Source: Callaeas wilsoni
Taxonomy: Eukaryota; Chordata; Aves; Passeriformes; Callaeidae
Reading direction: 5' to 3'
Length of the DNA stretch: 64,000 nt
Assembly (NCBI GenBank): GCA_013398955.1
Contig: VWPU01002886.1
Location: 62,001 to 126,000, forward strand
The notes beneath the pieces are model-generated. The model searched no databases, was not told the DNA's origin, and saw only the letters and a program-made list of their open reading frames with translations. This document shows positions 33,000 through 58,100 of the stretch, in pieces (position 1 is the stretch's first letter; each line of letters starts with the position of its first letter). The position numbers and the translations under genes are program-made.

Positions 33000-33865
33000 T
33001 GGCAAAGGCTTAAAATCCTAGAGTTGAAAAAAAAAATTAAAAATAAGCACACAGAAAGTAACCTGCAGGAATCACACTCCTCAAATCCTTACAGCTACTA
33101 ATTTCATCTTATTAAAAAATAAAGAGGCCTGAAAGGTGCTGCCTTGATCTGCAGAGTAGAAGAGCAAGCTCTCCATCTCTGCTGGATCTCTTGGAACACT
33201 TCAGAAAGAAAAAAACAACACCCCAGTATGAATATTCTTCTTAAATGCATGCCTACTGATGAATGTAACTGGGAATCCTTTGTTTGGCGGTGACAGATGA
33301 GGTCCTTCTATTCCACAACACGTCCTGAATAACCAGAGGACATCAGTGACCCACACGTAGTACGTTTTCCCTACGGACTGACGCAGGAGCGAGACCCTGA
33401 GGCTCCAGGAGTGACTCTGTGATTTCTTCAACAGCCTCTACTTTCCGTTTTCCAAACTATATTAAACTCCAAATTCCCGTGCACACGTATGTCAGCGATG
33501 GGTTACTTCATTTTGCCCATTCGGTTTCTCTAAGAGCTGGAATAGCAACATCGTGTGTTTTTATGCTTTAATACGTCTTTAGGAAGCGGAAAGAAGCAAG
33601 GAGTGCGTTCCAGCTCCCCTTCCCACCACGAGGCTCCGTGTGGCTGCTCTGCCCTCTGCCGGGGCTGCTCGAGAGGGAAGGGAATGCCGCTGGAGAAAGC
33701 CCTGGAATTTGGGGACGGGAAGAAACCTCAGGAATTGCTTGGCGCGGTGCTTGGGCAGCGCACTCAGCTGCCGGCGGCCGGGGCTCCGCGGGATGAGCCC
33801 ACCTTCCTTACAGCCACGTCCTGTGTGCCCACAGGGATGGCAGCCACGACCTGCTAACGTCCACA
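33000..33865. other. intergenic; GC content rising toward CMAS
   Basis: 33.0-33.55 kb is AT-rich with nothing seen. 33.56-33.86 kb is GC-rich with open frames on both strands but no recognisable domain. Confidence 0.5.
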
Positions 33866-33867
33866 AG

Positions 33868-34200
33868 GAACTGCAGAACCACAGAATCGTCAGGATGGCC
33901 TCTGGAGATCACCCTGTGATCACCACCCCCCTGCCCAGGCAGGGTCAACTGAGCGTGTCCGCGTGGGGCTGGAATGTCTCCAGAGAGGGAGGCTCCAGGC
34001 CCTCCCTGGGCAGCTGTTCCAGGGCTCTGCCACCCGCAGCATACAGAAGCTGTTTCTCATGCTGAGCTTCTTGTGTTAAGTTTATGGCCACTGCTCCTCG
34101 TCCTGTCACTGGAAAGAGTATGGCACCGTCCTCTTGGCACCCTTTGAGATATTTACACGCATTAATGAGATTCCCTCTCAGTCTTCTCTAGACTAAAGAG
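33868..34200 (-). repeat. CR1 LINE 3' fragment
   Basis: AACCACAGAATCGTCAGGATG at the 3' tip, then the CTGTTTCTCATGCTGAGCTT and GTCCTGTCACTGG words typical of CR1 read in reverse. It ends right at the TCCA microsatellite. Confidence 0.85.
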
Positions 34201-34220
34201 ATACACACCGCTGAGGTCCG

Positions 34221-34291
34221 TCCATCCATCCATCCATCCATCCATCCATCCATCCATCCATCCATCCATCCATCCATCCATCCATCCATCC
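34221..34291. repeat. (TCCA)n microsatellite, about 17 copies
   Basis: Perfect uninterrupted tetranucleotide run about 200 bp upstream of the CMAS promoter elements and directly beyond a CR1 fragment. Confidence 0.97.
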
Positions 34292-34299
34292 TGCTGTGA

Positions 34300-45156
<10,857 letters not shown>

Positions 45157-45650
45157 TGCCGTTGGTCAATCCTGCGTTTCTTCCTCAGTAAATCCATATC
45201 CCAAAGGAATGCTTACCTTTCAAATTTTACAGCACAGTAGAGTTAAAAAGGTGACTCCCTCTAATTCCAGGTCCCACATTCATGATTATATGCTGAAAAT
45301 ACAATCATATCCATAATGATTTTAAAAGCCATTTAAGTTCAATGGGAGGGATGCTACAAAAGAGTGCCCTGTAAATCTGCTCTTAATCATCGCACCTGTC
45401 CTACAGGAATGATGCATCTTTATTTCATTATCTGAATGTTTTCAGGGATCAGTGATTTTGCATGACTTGAAGGTTTGTAATTCAGGCTTAAAAGAAACAA
45501 AACTTCTGTCGGTTTTGTTCATGTGGTTTGCATTTCTGTTATCAAATGTCAGCATGGTGGTATGGTTGTGTGATTGCATTTTACAGGCTTTGTCCTTAGC
45601 AAGGAACAGTTTTAACAGATGCTGGAGTGGTCAGGTGTAAAATACTATCA

Positions 45651-45943
45651 AATAAAACTTCCTCCTCTATTTTTAAAATACAACACAGTTACTATTAAAT
45701 GAGTTAATATTAGTTAAAGAAAGCACTTTAGCATACGTTCAATTTTAAGTTTATAAATAATTAAATTGCATTTGGAATTTTGTCTCTTGGAATCTGCTTA
45801 TTGTGAGTTTTATTGAAGTGCATAAGTTAATGTTTTACCAGATTTGGAGTTAAATTTCCCATTGGCTTTGAGATCTTTGCAGAAACTCAGTTTCTTTGTA
45901 TGAAGACTTTATTTCAACCACGAATGAGTTAAAGCCAAATAAA
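45651..45943 (+). terminator. CMAS: CMAS polyadenylation signals
   Basis: Canonical AATAAA at 45651-45656 and again at 45938-45943, about 0.5 and 0.8 kb after the stop codon. Which is used cannot be told from sequence. Confidence 0.6.
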
Positions 45944-45959
45944 AATCTTCACGTTTATT

Positions 45960-48900
45960 GTATGGAAAAGTAGCTGCTGTTTAAAAAAAATTCCAAACCA
46001 TAATTGTTTCTGGGTTTATATAAAATATATATACAGACTACTTTTAGCATGCTAAAGCTGGTTTACATGCTTGTATTTATGGAAAATAGGATTTGTATTG
46101 TACATCACAAACGCAATAGTATTTATCAGAGTCAAGTTCTGGTTTGGGTTATGCTAAAAAATAAAAATACCCATGGTGCACAGGCAATTACAAGTGAAGT
46201 GAATGATAATGGCTTGTCATTTTATTTTGTTCCTCTGCTAAATATCGTGTAGTATAACATTTACACTCCCAGTATATCACCTGATACATTGGCCTCTGAT
46301 AAACTTTCTGTTTATTTCCTTTCACAAAGCAAAATGTTGAACTGAAATTATTTACTCCCTATCTGCAGTTAACAGATTAATTGTTGACTGTACTTATCAG
46401 CTCTAAGTCACCTAAACTGAAGTATCTCCTTTCAGCCACGTTTTAGGATTCTGTGCTGGATAAATCCCATGGACTTTGACAAGAGGAGAGCCACATTTTA
46501 GACATCAGTGTTTTCACTTTGATGAATTCTTGTTTAGAAAAACATGGTATAATCGTACGTTGGGAAGAATATGAAGAATAAGAGAGCTCTAGTGACTGTT
46601 TACCAAACAAAGATATGGGGATGTGCATGATCTGCTGCCTGAAAGGTTCGGATTTCTATTGCCCACACTGCAGTGGAAAGCCTAATTCTAGAGTAGGATG
46701 AGGGATGGCTTAATTACTCCTCTCGATTCTCTAGAAGAGCCTCAATCGTATGAAGGATTTAGGGGTGAGAGAGGCAGAGACAGTGAGGGTGACTGTCACC
46801 TTGGAGGTGAAATCCCAAGTCCCAGGAAAGGTTCAGATGTGTAGACTATTTTTCCAATGCCTGTTCCAGTACATGTGGCACCACAGCTGCCTTTGATTAG
46901 AGGGGTATTGCTGACAGTAGATTTCAGTGGACATTTTTGTTATACTGGGCTAATTTTGAGATCATCTTTTGGCCATGTGAGCACTTGGGTTTTTTGCTTT
47001 AATTGACCTAGGGTCTTCCAAAGGAGATCTTAGGTAATGTGGGCTGTTCTATCATGATTATGTGAAATGGAAAAAAGGAAATTATGTAAATATTTGTAGT
47101 AGGCTATTATGAAAAAATAGCTGATTACCTCAAATTTTAAATAAACAGCTTTCTTTTGACTAGAGAATGGTTATGGGTTGGCTTGTGGTGAGTTCCTGTA
47201 CAGCAAATCATACACTCCCAAACATACACAAATGGCTTATGATGGTGGAGAGATTTAATGCCCAAATTAATCACATGCACACCTTCAGCTTCTTCTGACG
47301 TCATTCATTTCTTTTTATCTGCTCTTTCTCCTATTCAGTTTATCTTCCTCTCCAGTTTCTGTAAGGTGATGCAACAAATTCTGACCTTAAGTCATTTTAA
47401 ATCAATATGCATCACATATATCTCAGCCTTTTGAAGTCAGAGATATTTTTTAATACTTGGTGATTACAAGTTTTTAAGACTTTTCAACTTTGAGCACATA
47501 TTAGTTAACTAGTTTTTCCAGAGTCCACGTTGGAAGGTTTTTGGTTGGTTTTTTTTTTTTTTTTCCCTGTGTATTCTTAAAACACTATTTCCTTTTTCCA
47601 GAAATATCTCTAAATGAATCTAGTTCCACCCAGCAGGACAAATCCTCCTAATTGTCACCATTATAAGAGCAGTAATGCTGTACAGAAGAAAATCACCATA
47701 TGTGAACTTGATGCATAAATGGGTTAGAAAAACTTACCAGTAATGCATTTGTCTGAAAAATCTTTGGATAGTGGGTTTGTTTCTCTCTCTTGTTCTGGGA
47801 CAGGTTGTTCTAGCCCCATTTCTGATCCTAGATATGTTTATGGATGTGGCTCTGGTTTAATAGAGCATTCGCCCTGCTCTGGGGGAGGCATCAAAGTAAA
47901 TTAGCAGTGAGCAACGTGAAGGCAATGATACCAAATTATTCAAGTTAGTAAAGAGAGAGGCTGGTGAAACTGAGGAGACATAGATAAAATAAACTGAGCT
48001 TAATTTTTAAAAGAATCCTAATGTCATATGTATTAAAATATCCATTTTCATGGAGCAGTTATAATTCAGGAAAGTATCTAGTGGTTTGAAGTGTGTGCTA
48101 GCAGTTGAAAAAGCAGGAATTATTAGAAAAATAATATATAGCATATAGGATAAAAATAATTAATCCCCTGTATAATTCAGTGGTTTGTATCTCGAATACT
48201 GTGTGTTTTGTTTCCTTTGAAAAGGCTGTAGCATTCCAAAGGTTTTTGAGAGGATAAAATGGATGATGGAAGAAAGGAATCAGGTTCAGTGGCAGCAGTA
48301 GCCAAGACAGAATTCTTCACTTTGGAAAAAGGATGACTGAAGGGAGTTGTGTTAAAATACCTGTAAAATTAAGGACAGGAAGCCATGGATAGGCCACTGA
48401 AGAAGCTAGAGGTGGCCAAAATCAGGTGCCTGAGGAATATGAATTTACCATGTTGTATTTGGTGGTGCTTTCCAGTTTTTCTGTGGCCTCAGCACATTTG
48501 CAGCTTGTGGATTTCCAAAGCTAGGCATGGGTTACAGACATTTAATGAATCTCAGAGCACTTAAAACAGGCTTTGGCCACGTGTTTCATGAGTCTGACAC
48601 CTGATACAGTTGTGATTCTGAACCTTGGATTCTTCCTCCTATTTCTTGTGTAGTTAATACCCAACTGCATTTGATTTTTATTTCACAATGTGTGTTAGTG
48701 GTTCATTCCACGTCAGTGTGTGGCTCTGACACAGTGAGAGGCAGGACATGGCATTGCTATTATCACCAGGAGTAATTTGATCTTAAAAACTCATGGAAAA
48801 TAGGGCAAAAGTGCACTGAGAATTATGTAAGAGTACAGGTATATGGATGAATCAGTGATCATTAACATCTCGTCAGAGATACTTAGAGTAAATTGCTGGG

Positions 48901-49312
48901 AAAGTTCTTGGCCGAAATGTACTCAGAGATTAGGAGAACATTCTAGAAAATACCACGTTCTTCCTGATTGTTCACATGCTTTGCAGGCAAGTTTCTGGCC
49001 AAAACTGAAATATATCTGGACTAGTTATGGCTACTCTTGTATTAAACATGGAGATAGTCTCTCCAGGGATGTAACTTTTAACTGAGGGTAGAGTTGCACA
49101 TCTGTTTATCCTAATACAGTCCATGTAGGATTTTGGTTTTGCTGTCCCACCTTTTTTTTTCCTGGTTACACTTTGTCCACAGCAGTTCAGTCTCAAGTTG
49201 GGGTCAGTCACCACTCACTGATCCTTCTAAACAGCAAGGCCCAGCAGAAGTGTTTCTATTCATTAGGTAAAGCTTGGTCTAAAAAGCTTGAAAATGGGAT
49301 GAAGTACCTCAA
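45960..49312. other. intergenic between CMAS and the sulfotransferase
   Basis: AT-rich, no recognised exon or repeat end. Confidence 0.55.
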
Positions 49313-49725
49313 ATCACAGAATAAACTGCGTTAGAAGGGATGCATCAGGATCAGGATCAGTCCAACTCCTGGCCCAGCACAGACAGCCCAACAATCCCAC
49401 CCTGTGCCTGAGAGCGTTGTCCAAACACTCCTGGAGCTCTGGCAGCCTTGGGGCTGTGACCATTCCCTGGCGAGCCTGTTCAGTGCCCCACCACCCTCTG
49501 GGGGAAGAACCTTTCCCTGGTTTCCAACCTAAACCTCCTTGGCACAGATCCAGCCGGTCCCTGGGTCCTGTTCCTGGTCACACAGAGCAGTCCCTGCCCC
49601 TCCTCTTCCCCTCACGAGGAAGTTGTGGACTGCAGGAAGGTCTCCCCTCAGTCTCCTCCAGCTGAACAGACCCAAGCGCCCTTGGCCACTCCTCTTTCAC
49701 CTCATGGCCCTTTACCCAATTTAGA
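49313..49725 (-). repeat. CR1 LINE 3' fragment (about 410 bp)
   Basis: TCACAGAATAAACTGCGTTAG tip, GTCCAACTCCTGGCCCAGCA, CAATCCCACCCTGTGCCTGA and CTCCTCCAGCTGAACAGACC follow a CR1 subfamily in reverse order. The longest copy in the window. Confidence 0.93.
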
Positions 49726-51385
49726 CAAATATAAAACACTCTCATTCATTTCACTTAATGAACTTTAAGTTTTCCTGAATATATTTACCTTTGGATTAAT
49801 TCCATTCTCTGAATGCTGCCTCTTAAAGGACCTGGAGCTACATTTGTGCCCACCTGGAGTCTGAACAGATTTTATGGGCAGTAGTTCTGATAATTCCCAC
49901 ACAGGCCCTGGTCCTGACTCGCCACATCAGTATAGCAACACTCTGAGCACTTTGTTCAGAGAAAGCACGCATTTGATTTATAATGGAAGTCGAGAGGTTT
50001 CAGGGGATCTGGGGGTAAAGTTGCAGGCAGTGTACAGCAACGTGGAGAACAAACTGGATCTGTGCCTTGCAGTGCCTCTGTGCTGCTGCCCCTGCTGAGG
50101 AGCAAGGGATGTCGAGTCTGGGCTGCTCCAGTTAGGCTGCTCTCATTGGTGTCAGAGCTTGGTCAGCACAGAGACACATGGCCTAGCTCTATTTCATTCA
50201 CCTGCTGATTAAGTCCTCCTGTACCTTTTTTTTTTTTCATTGTAATCTAGGTAAATCCTTAATTCAGCCAGTAGGCAATGCTGTAAACTGATTCATTCCT
50301 CATCCTCCTGAAGCAGCTAGGGAAATAACTGCACTTTGAGCACACAGTGTTACCTCCTTGGCTGATGGGTTTACCAAGCTTACCTTGATCCACAAGACAA
50401 GTCCTCACCCTGTCCCTTCACACACAGTTCCATGTTGTGGGTATGATGTTGATCTAAACAATCCTTTATGTGTGTGCATACAATGTGTGATGTGAATGCT
50501 GCTTACAGCACTCTTAGTGCAGCTAAACTCACTTGCAAGCCTCATTTCCTCAAGGATGCTCTGGCTTTTATTCCATACTCAAAGGGCCAGAAAAAAATAA
50601 GTCTCTAAGTAAAATGTTCAAGAATTTTCATTAGCTGATCTCTTGCCACTTATTAATAGCGGAAGAATGACACCTGAAAGGAGGGCAACGGTGGCATTTT
50701 GGGGGAAGAGTGAGTGATTTTAGTGTCGGAAGAGTGAGTGATTTTACTGTCAGAAGAGCAAAGTAACACATCAAATGGGTCACTTGCATAGAGCAGGGCA
50801 TCATCTCGCTCAGGTTGTGCTGAATGTAAATGGCAAAGGACTGCACACAGGCTTTTCTCTCGCTCTCCTCAGCACCATAATTTCTGCGTCGTTTGTGCAG
50901 GTGCAAAATCAGTAGGTGTTGATGCCAGGTATGAAATGAAAGGGCTGCCTGGCAAGCGTGAAGTGTGTGGCTGGAGAGAGATTAGTGTTGATGAAACAAG
51001 GCTGTACCTCAGAAACAACACACCCAGAGGAGGAGCTTCCCTCATGCACAGGAGTCAAAGCAGAGTCATGCTGCTTGTCAGCACGAGTTTCTTTTCAGTC
51101 AGCTTTTGTTATGATAGTTCTGTCTTGGAATTGTGTGGTTGGGTAGAACACTCCCTGGGATGTGGACACAGACAGCTGATTCTTGGAAAATCTGTCTTAT
51201 CAGGGCAGAGTAAATAAATAAGTGCTGTTTGGATTAAGCTGTCTCTGAGTCGTGGTTTGGTTCTGTTGCACAAGGAGTGGGAAATAAAATAGTTCTTATC
51301 CAAACACTGGTAACAGGCATTTTGCAGGAAGAAAATCAAATGGAAAAGAAATACATTTACGGTTGCCCAACATGTGGTGCTGAAA
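49726..51385. other. intergenic
   Basis: Nothing recognised beyond a small tandem duplication at 50.70 kb. Confidence 0.5.
50703..50757. repeat. imperfect 24-bp tandem repeat, about 2.3 copies
   Basis: GGAAGAGTGAGTGATTTTAG/C plus TGTC is repeated head to tail. Confidence 0.8.
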
Positions 51386-51391
51386 TTTATT
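51386..51391 (-). terminator. candidate polyadenylation signal for the sulfotransferase
   Basis: AATAAA on the minus strand about 0.66 kb after the stop codon. Other signals may be used. Confidence 0.35.
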
Positions 51392-52046
51392 TGCATTTTT
51401 ATCAGTTGAATTTAAAACACAAAGACCATCTGGTACCTAACCCAGAAATAAGTTACATCAAAGAACTACATGCTGTTTAAAAAGAAAAAGAAAAAGGAAA
51501 AAAAAAGAAACATTTTTGTTAACAGACTTCAAATCTTCAAGTGATGCAGTTTTCAACTTCATTATCAATAACAATGTCCAGTAAGATAGGCACTTCCAAA
51601 TCATGGTGTATCACAGAAGGAGCAAGCCCGGGGTAAAATTTTTGGTCATTTTCTTACGATGTGTTTTTAGAGCTCTTATATATTCAGTCTCTTACAAGTT
51701 TGTTTTTTGTTTTTCTCTTCATATTATCTTAGATAAAATTCCTAATTCAAGTCTACGAAGTCTGTTCATATCCCCTTGGAACAAAAACAGTAAATAAATG
51801 ATGAAGTAGATTTGGTCATCAAGCAATGGGTCTGACGCCTGACTCTGTCAAACCATGTACACCTGCCCTCTGAGAACTGAGTTCAGCTCTGGCATCGAGT
51901 CAGAACTCTCCTGTTCTCAAAACCCCCATGTTTACAATCCTTTCTCTTGGAAGCATTATAAACTGAACGGGAGCACCCATTCAGAACTTCCCACCAAGTG
52001 GTCTGTGCATGTTCGTTGATAACCGGATATTGTTCTTCATGGGGAC

Positions 52047-52165
52047 TCAAAATTCATAGATGAAACTGTCTGCCATCTTGCTGAGTTTCATTTTCTCATT
52101 AAATATCTCCTGAAACCTAATATTCTGCTTTGGAGTGAAGTAGTTCTTCCAATCACCAACAGCAC
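52047..52165 (-). CDS. SULT6B1L: sulfotransferase coding exon 6 (C-terminus)
   Basis: 119 nt to the TGA at 52049-52047, acceptor CTTTCCTAG. Encodes GAVGDWKNYFTPKQNIRFQE and on to SFIYEF. Confidence 0.95.
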
Positions 52166-55100
52166 CTAGGAAAGCAGGAACAGAAAGAACAGTGAAGTGA
52201 GCAATATGTGGAGCAGACGATGAGTTAAAAACAGCCTGGTTTTGTTAATGTCGCAGTTGGCACAGATATGAATATATTCTTAACCACAGTCACTGTGGTG
52301 TAGGTCAGCATCACAACTGTTCTGGTGAGACTCGGGTGAAAGGAGCTGGATCATCAACCGTGAAGGCTGATGAACCCTCATCCTCAGAGCTGATTAGTGC
52401 CAGCAACAGAAGTGGTGGAGGAAGAACAGCAGCTTTCCAAGGTAGAATTAGAGTTCCTGGTCATCTGGGCAGAGAGACATCTTGCCGTGCCCTAGTTGAA
52501 TGTATTTAAAAGTCTCTGCCTGGGTTTTTTCACAGTCAGTAGAAGAAATTACAGAATCGCAGAATAGTTTGGGTTGGAAAGGACCTTAAAGATCATTCAG
52601 TTCCAACCCCCCTTCCAGAGCAGGGACACCTTCCACTATCCCAGGTTGCTTCAAGACCCATCCAACCTGGCCTTGGACACTTCCAGGGATGGGGCAGCCA
52701 CAGCTTCTCTGGGCAACCTGTGCCAGGGCCTCAGCACCCTCACAGGGAAGAATTTCTTCCTCATATCCAATCTAAACCTCCTCTCTGTCACTTTGGAGCC
52801 ACTGCCCCCTGTCCTGTCACTCTAAGCCCTTGTCAAGAGTCTCTCTTCTACATTGTCTTGTAAATAGTCTAAAAAATCATAAATTTGTAAAACAGTTTTG
52901 GTGGGAAGGGACCTTTACAGGTAATTGTAGCCACCCTGTAAACTTATTAAATGTGTTGTAGCCCAAAAGCCACTGAAAAAGAAGATTCCTGGAAAAGGAG
53001 CCCAGAACGGCCTGACAAATGAATCCCACCCTCACACCTGCTCCTAATCTCTAGAATTTTTATGGATGACATGCCCAGCTATTTAAGTGGGCAGTTAAAT
53101 ACTTCTGGGTGGCCATGGACACTGGTGATCCGAGAAGTGTTTCAACTCTCACCTGGTTCAAGCAAAAAGGAAATTGTTCTTTAAACTGATATATTTTTAT
53201 GAGACAATGCTTATAGTTTCCCCCCATGTGCATGCTCTAAAGACCCTGCATCCCAAACCTGACCAAAATAGTCATCTCATTTTCTGACTAAAATGTCACA
53301 AAGGACAGGAAAAGAGAGCCCGAAGCACAATATATACATATAAATCTTCTGTAAACGGACTGAAACTAGCTAAACGTCTGGGATTTGCACAGGAACTACT
53401 TGGAAATGAAACTGTGGGGATTTTTCAAAATTTTCATCATATCTTTGTCAAAGTTCACTGACTTAGAAAAATGCATCTCATCTGTTTGTTTCTTTTTTAT
53501 TGGCAGATTTATGTTGTCATTTGTTTCTGCTCACTGATAAAACCATCGTGAATTAACGGAAGGTAACATTTCTCTGCTTATTAATTTAAACAGCTCTTAG
53601 TTTTAAACTGTCAATTGTTGTTCAAAAATTAACTAAATCAAAAAAATCAAAATCCATGTAAAAACAAGGAATTTGATTTGTTATCCAAACCTCTGGAAGC
53701 TTCTGAAATGCCAGGAGCAAGAAAACAGCTCCTGAAGATATTTTAAAGTCATATCTGAGCTAAGAGCTGTGGAAGATTTTCCAAGGTCTGGAAGTCACCT
53801 ATGACCATTCTTTTGTTGTTGTTGTTGTTGTTGTTGTCAGCATATCCCTTCCTCAGGAATATTTCCAGAAGATAAGGGGTGATAAGAGCAGTCTCATTCA
53901 GAAGGAATTTGTCTGGCGCTTTCTTATTCTAGTCAACTAAGTGACCTTGGCAGGTGATATCAGAGAGACATGTTGTAAAACACTGAGGTGGTCAACTTCT
54001 AGATAAAAAAAAGACAGATAAAGAGTAATGCTGGCCGAACCTTTCCTTTTGGCTCAACAGCTCCCACGGAGCACTATGAGTCAGGCTGTAGTTCAGACTC
54101 CTCTGTGCTTCTCTAGTACAAGTCTGAATTTGCAGCCAGAGAACTTAGGAAGTGATTTTTAAGAGGGCTTCAGATTGAAGAATCCTGTCATCACTTCCCA
54201 GGGCTGACCCAAAGGAAAGACCTGCACTGCAGCCTTTGTCTGGATTCCCACTCCTTCTGCTGTGTTAGGCAGACAGGAATTTACCTTTTCGGAAAATCAG
54301 CTTCCTGTTGGATGTCAGAGCACACACAGTGTGACTGGGATCGCTGTTCTCCTTTTCTGTGTCATTCTTCATCTGTGAGAACGAGGACTTCTCACAGATG
54401 TCTTGGATATCGCTGTCACTGACGTTTAAACTCAGGAACAAAGCAATTTCCTTTACAACCTTAGGGAGATCCTGAGGTATAAGAAAGATACAGCTTTTAT
54501 ATTTCTGAGCTGATTTCCAGACTTTTAGCTGATTTGAAAAGGATCCCTTTTATTACATAATGAGTTTGTCACACATTTATTTGCTTTCAAGCAAAGCTAA
54601 GTATGTCATTGAACCGTGCAGATGACAGGTACAGTAAACCTGATTCCCCTCTTAGCCATACTCACAGAAATGAATAAATACAGAGTATGTCATATCACAC
54701 ACAGTCACATTGTCAATTTTACCTCCCAGTTCAGGTAAAGTGTTCTCCTGTCACTCAGAATTATTTCATTGGAAGTAGAGGAATACTCAAAGCCCAGCTC
54801 CTGTAAGTAGCTTATTTTATTGGACGTGCTATATCTAGAGATCTCACAAGTGACTCAGCATCCAAAATGGTTTGTTTATATTCCTAGCAGTGGAATTTTT
54901 TTTCCCTCAAAGAATGAACAAACCTATTTTCATGGAGACCCATAGAAAGTGTTTTCTATTCATCTAAAAATTCATTCTCTGAAAGCTAAGGTGTGTTGAT
55001 ATTTTACCTTTTCTTTTTTAAGAATAGCAAAGTGTCTGCATGATATTTTCCTTTCATCAAAATTTTTTCCCTTCCCCTCCAGCCTCCAATTTTCTTTTTT

Positions 55101-58100
55101 ATTGGGAACACAAGTCTCAAATGTGAGGGGTTCTGTTGTCTACCATCACTTTTTGAAAATTTCACCTGAAATGTCAGGCATAGCCAATCAATTTGTGGCC
55201 CTCAATAGATGTCCTTATTTGGTCTTACCATATGACAAAAAAGGAGGAATTTTAAATTCTGCCTGAGCCTGAGGAAAACTGTGTATATGAGTCTCATTCC
55301 TGCATCTAAGACATGCAACTCTCACAGGATTTGATATTTATATAACTTGTGCACTCAGAATGATTTCATTAATATAAAACTCTTTGCAAATATAAAATAT
55401 GCCCTAAGATATATATACACTTTTCCTTCTTTCTCCTTTTTCATTATAGCTTCCTCTTTGATGTTTTAATGATGCTAATTTACAAGTAATGCCTTCTGCA
55501 CCAAGAGCAGAGAGTATATTTACCTTCTTCATGTCTTCATAGAACAAAAACAGGATGTTTTTTTCATCTTTGTGTTCTTCCCAGCTTAGGAAATGATCAA
55601 ACCAGGATCCACAGACAACTGAAAGGAAAACCCACATAAAAGAGATTCAGATAAACTTTATTCAGAAATAACTGATGGTAGCTCACACGTTTAGGGGAAT
55701 GATCCCTTCATAGTATGTACCCTGTATTCCTCTAAAACAGAGGCAGTTCTCTGTGTCAAGTGACTCGAATTTACAAAAGTAACTTCCAAAGAGGCTTGCA
55801 TTCTTGTTGGAATTTGTTTTCATACCAGGTACTATTCTGAGATATGATTCTGTAGTGGAAACAGGCTCCAGATCTAAGGAAAGGCCAATAATGAAGGAAA
55901 ATGTACCAGCCTAACAAGATCTGAACATTTCACAGATGACTGCATGTCTGTGGTCACAGAGATATGATCACCTCAGCAGGAGGTAAAATGAGCAGTCTGC
56001 TAAATGGAGCGCACTGTTACCTCTCTTTCATCCCAGCAGAAGGAAATCTGTATAATTTTTAAATGCTGAAGAAGAATTACGTAAAGAACTCATGCAAAAG
56101 CCCCATTCAGCCTGTGACAGATAAAAGGGTTTGTAGCTGATTTGTTTTGTCCAAATGCCCCTTTTGCTGAACCATGGGAACACAGCTGAATTTCAGCTTT
56201 CTTTTAAAAACCAAAATTCTGACCTCTCCATTTCAAAGGCAAGATGAAAACCTCTTGCAGGGCAGTGAGAAGAGGCCTGAGCAGAGCAAGCTCAGCCAGC
56301 ATTCTCTAAAACTGTGACCTTTCTTTACAACCACCACCAGCAGAAAATTATAATCTTGTAATGGGCGTCATTTTGATCGCAAACTGTGAGCTATAATTAA
56401 ACATTAATTATAATTAATAGCTATAATTAAGCTGAATGCTCCAGTCTGTAGCCCCCTCCAGCACATAAAGCAGTTTCTCAGTGCAAGGCATGCGTGCTCC
56501 ACAGTGTGCAATTAAACCCTGCTTCCCTGGCCAGCTACTCTGGGGATGTGGCCAGTGATAGGACAGTCCTGGTGGCTTCAGGAGAGCCTTGGAGACTCCA
56601 GGGAAGTGATTAAAGTTGCCCCTGTGTGTCCTAACCCTTGTTTTGAACTGATATTAACTCTGCAAGAGTACTGCAGGATTTGGATCAAGCAGCACAACCT
56701 TGAAATGTTTCTACTAGGAGCAAAAATTACCACCTTTCCCTCCACATCACCCCTTACCTAAATTTCTGTTGTAACCAACATAGTTATCTATCTATGCCAC
56801 ACATAAGCACACGGAAAATAGAAGGTGGCTAATAAGTTCCCAGAAAATAGGAGATGCTTTTAAAATTTAATCATTGAATCACAGAATGCTTCAGATTGGA
56901 AGGGACCTTGGAGATCATTTAGTTCCAGTCCCCCCTGCCATAGGCAGGGACACCTCCCACCAGAGCAGGTTGCTCAGAGCCCCATCCAGCCTGGCTTTGA
57001 ATAGAATCCTCTTTCCTTTTTTTCACTACTGTGGGTTCAGAGTTGATACTAAACAAGCCAAGATCCTGCAAATCACTGGAGCATGTGCCTTAGGGCTGCC
57101 CTGAACTCAGACCACCACACCTGAGCCAAAGCCTGGAGGAGGCAGTAAGCAAAAGGACTTCTGGAGCTCTGATGTGAGCCCATGATGACTGCAGTGGTAC
57201 TTTTCTTTCAGAGTTTTCAAGCTGATCAATCATTGTTGCTGTTATCATCACTGTGGTGACACATGTCCTCAAAGGAGTAATAAAACACTAAAAATGGGAG
57301 TGGATAACATGAACAAGGTCCTGTTGCCAGCTGCCATCCCACCACTCCTAAAAAATCTCCCTCTCGTCCTTGGTCTTTGGACCCCATTTCTGAGACAACA
57401 CACCAGAGAGAGTGTGTGCAGAAGGGCTTTAGAAACACGTCCAGGCTCCTTTGTTGGGCTGCCCAGGGCTGTCTCCCAGCCTGGAGAAGACACCAGACCC
57501 GCAGTCACAGCTGTCCCTGCAGCCTGCTCACAGTCCCCTCACGTGCCCTGTCACCAACCACCACCCGCTTGCCCAGGGCAGCAAAGAGCAGCAAAAACCT
57601 GCAAAGAGCTCTGCAGCTGCTTCTCAGAATGACTCCTTGCAGGGCTGAAGAGGGCGTGCTATTATTTGCTCCTGTTTAGCTTGGCATTAGAATTTATCCC
57701 CACCCACCCCAACCAATGCCATGTGAATAAGGAGTCAATAAACTAACATGAACTGCAAGGAGAAAACATTTGTCCTTACCATTGCCTTTTAAGAACAAGT
57801 CAAAGAAAGCAGTCCAGGTGTCTACAGTGGGAAGGTTTGGGTTATCTCTGTAGTAATGAAACATGGAAACTGCAGTGTCTTTTGGATTCCTGCTAATGTA
57901 GATCATCTGTAAACCAAGAAAATGTAGTTGTTAATGATCATATCCTCCCTTTATTTTAGAGGAGCTCTGTGTGTAAATAGAGCACTGTCATAGGCAGTTT
58001 GCAGTGTCAAAACTCTTTCCTTTAGGATTCCTCCTTCAGTGATCATGCCATTAAATTAGAAATGTATTTATTTCTTCTTAGTAAGGAGTCCATAGCGATT

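Larger units (their letters stand above)
52166..54284 (-). other. sulfotransferase intron 5
   Basis: 2.1 kb holding a CR1 fragment and a GTT microsatellite. Otherwise unremarkable. Confidence 0.8.
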
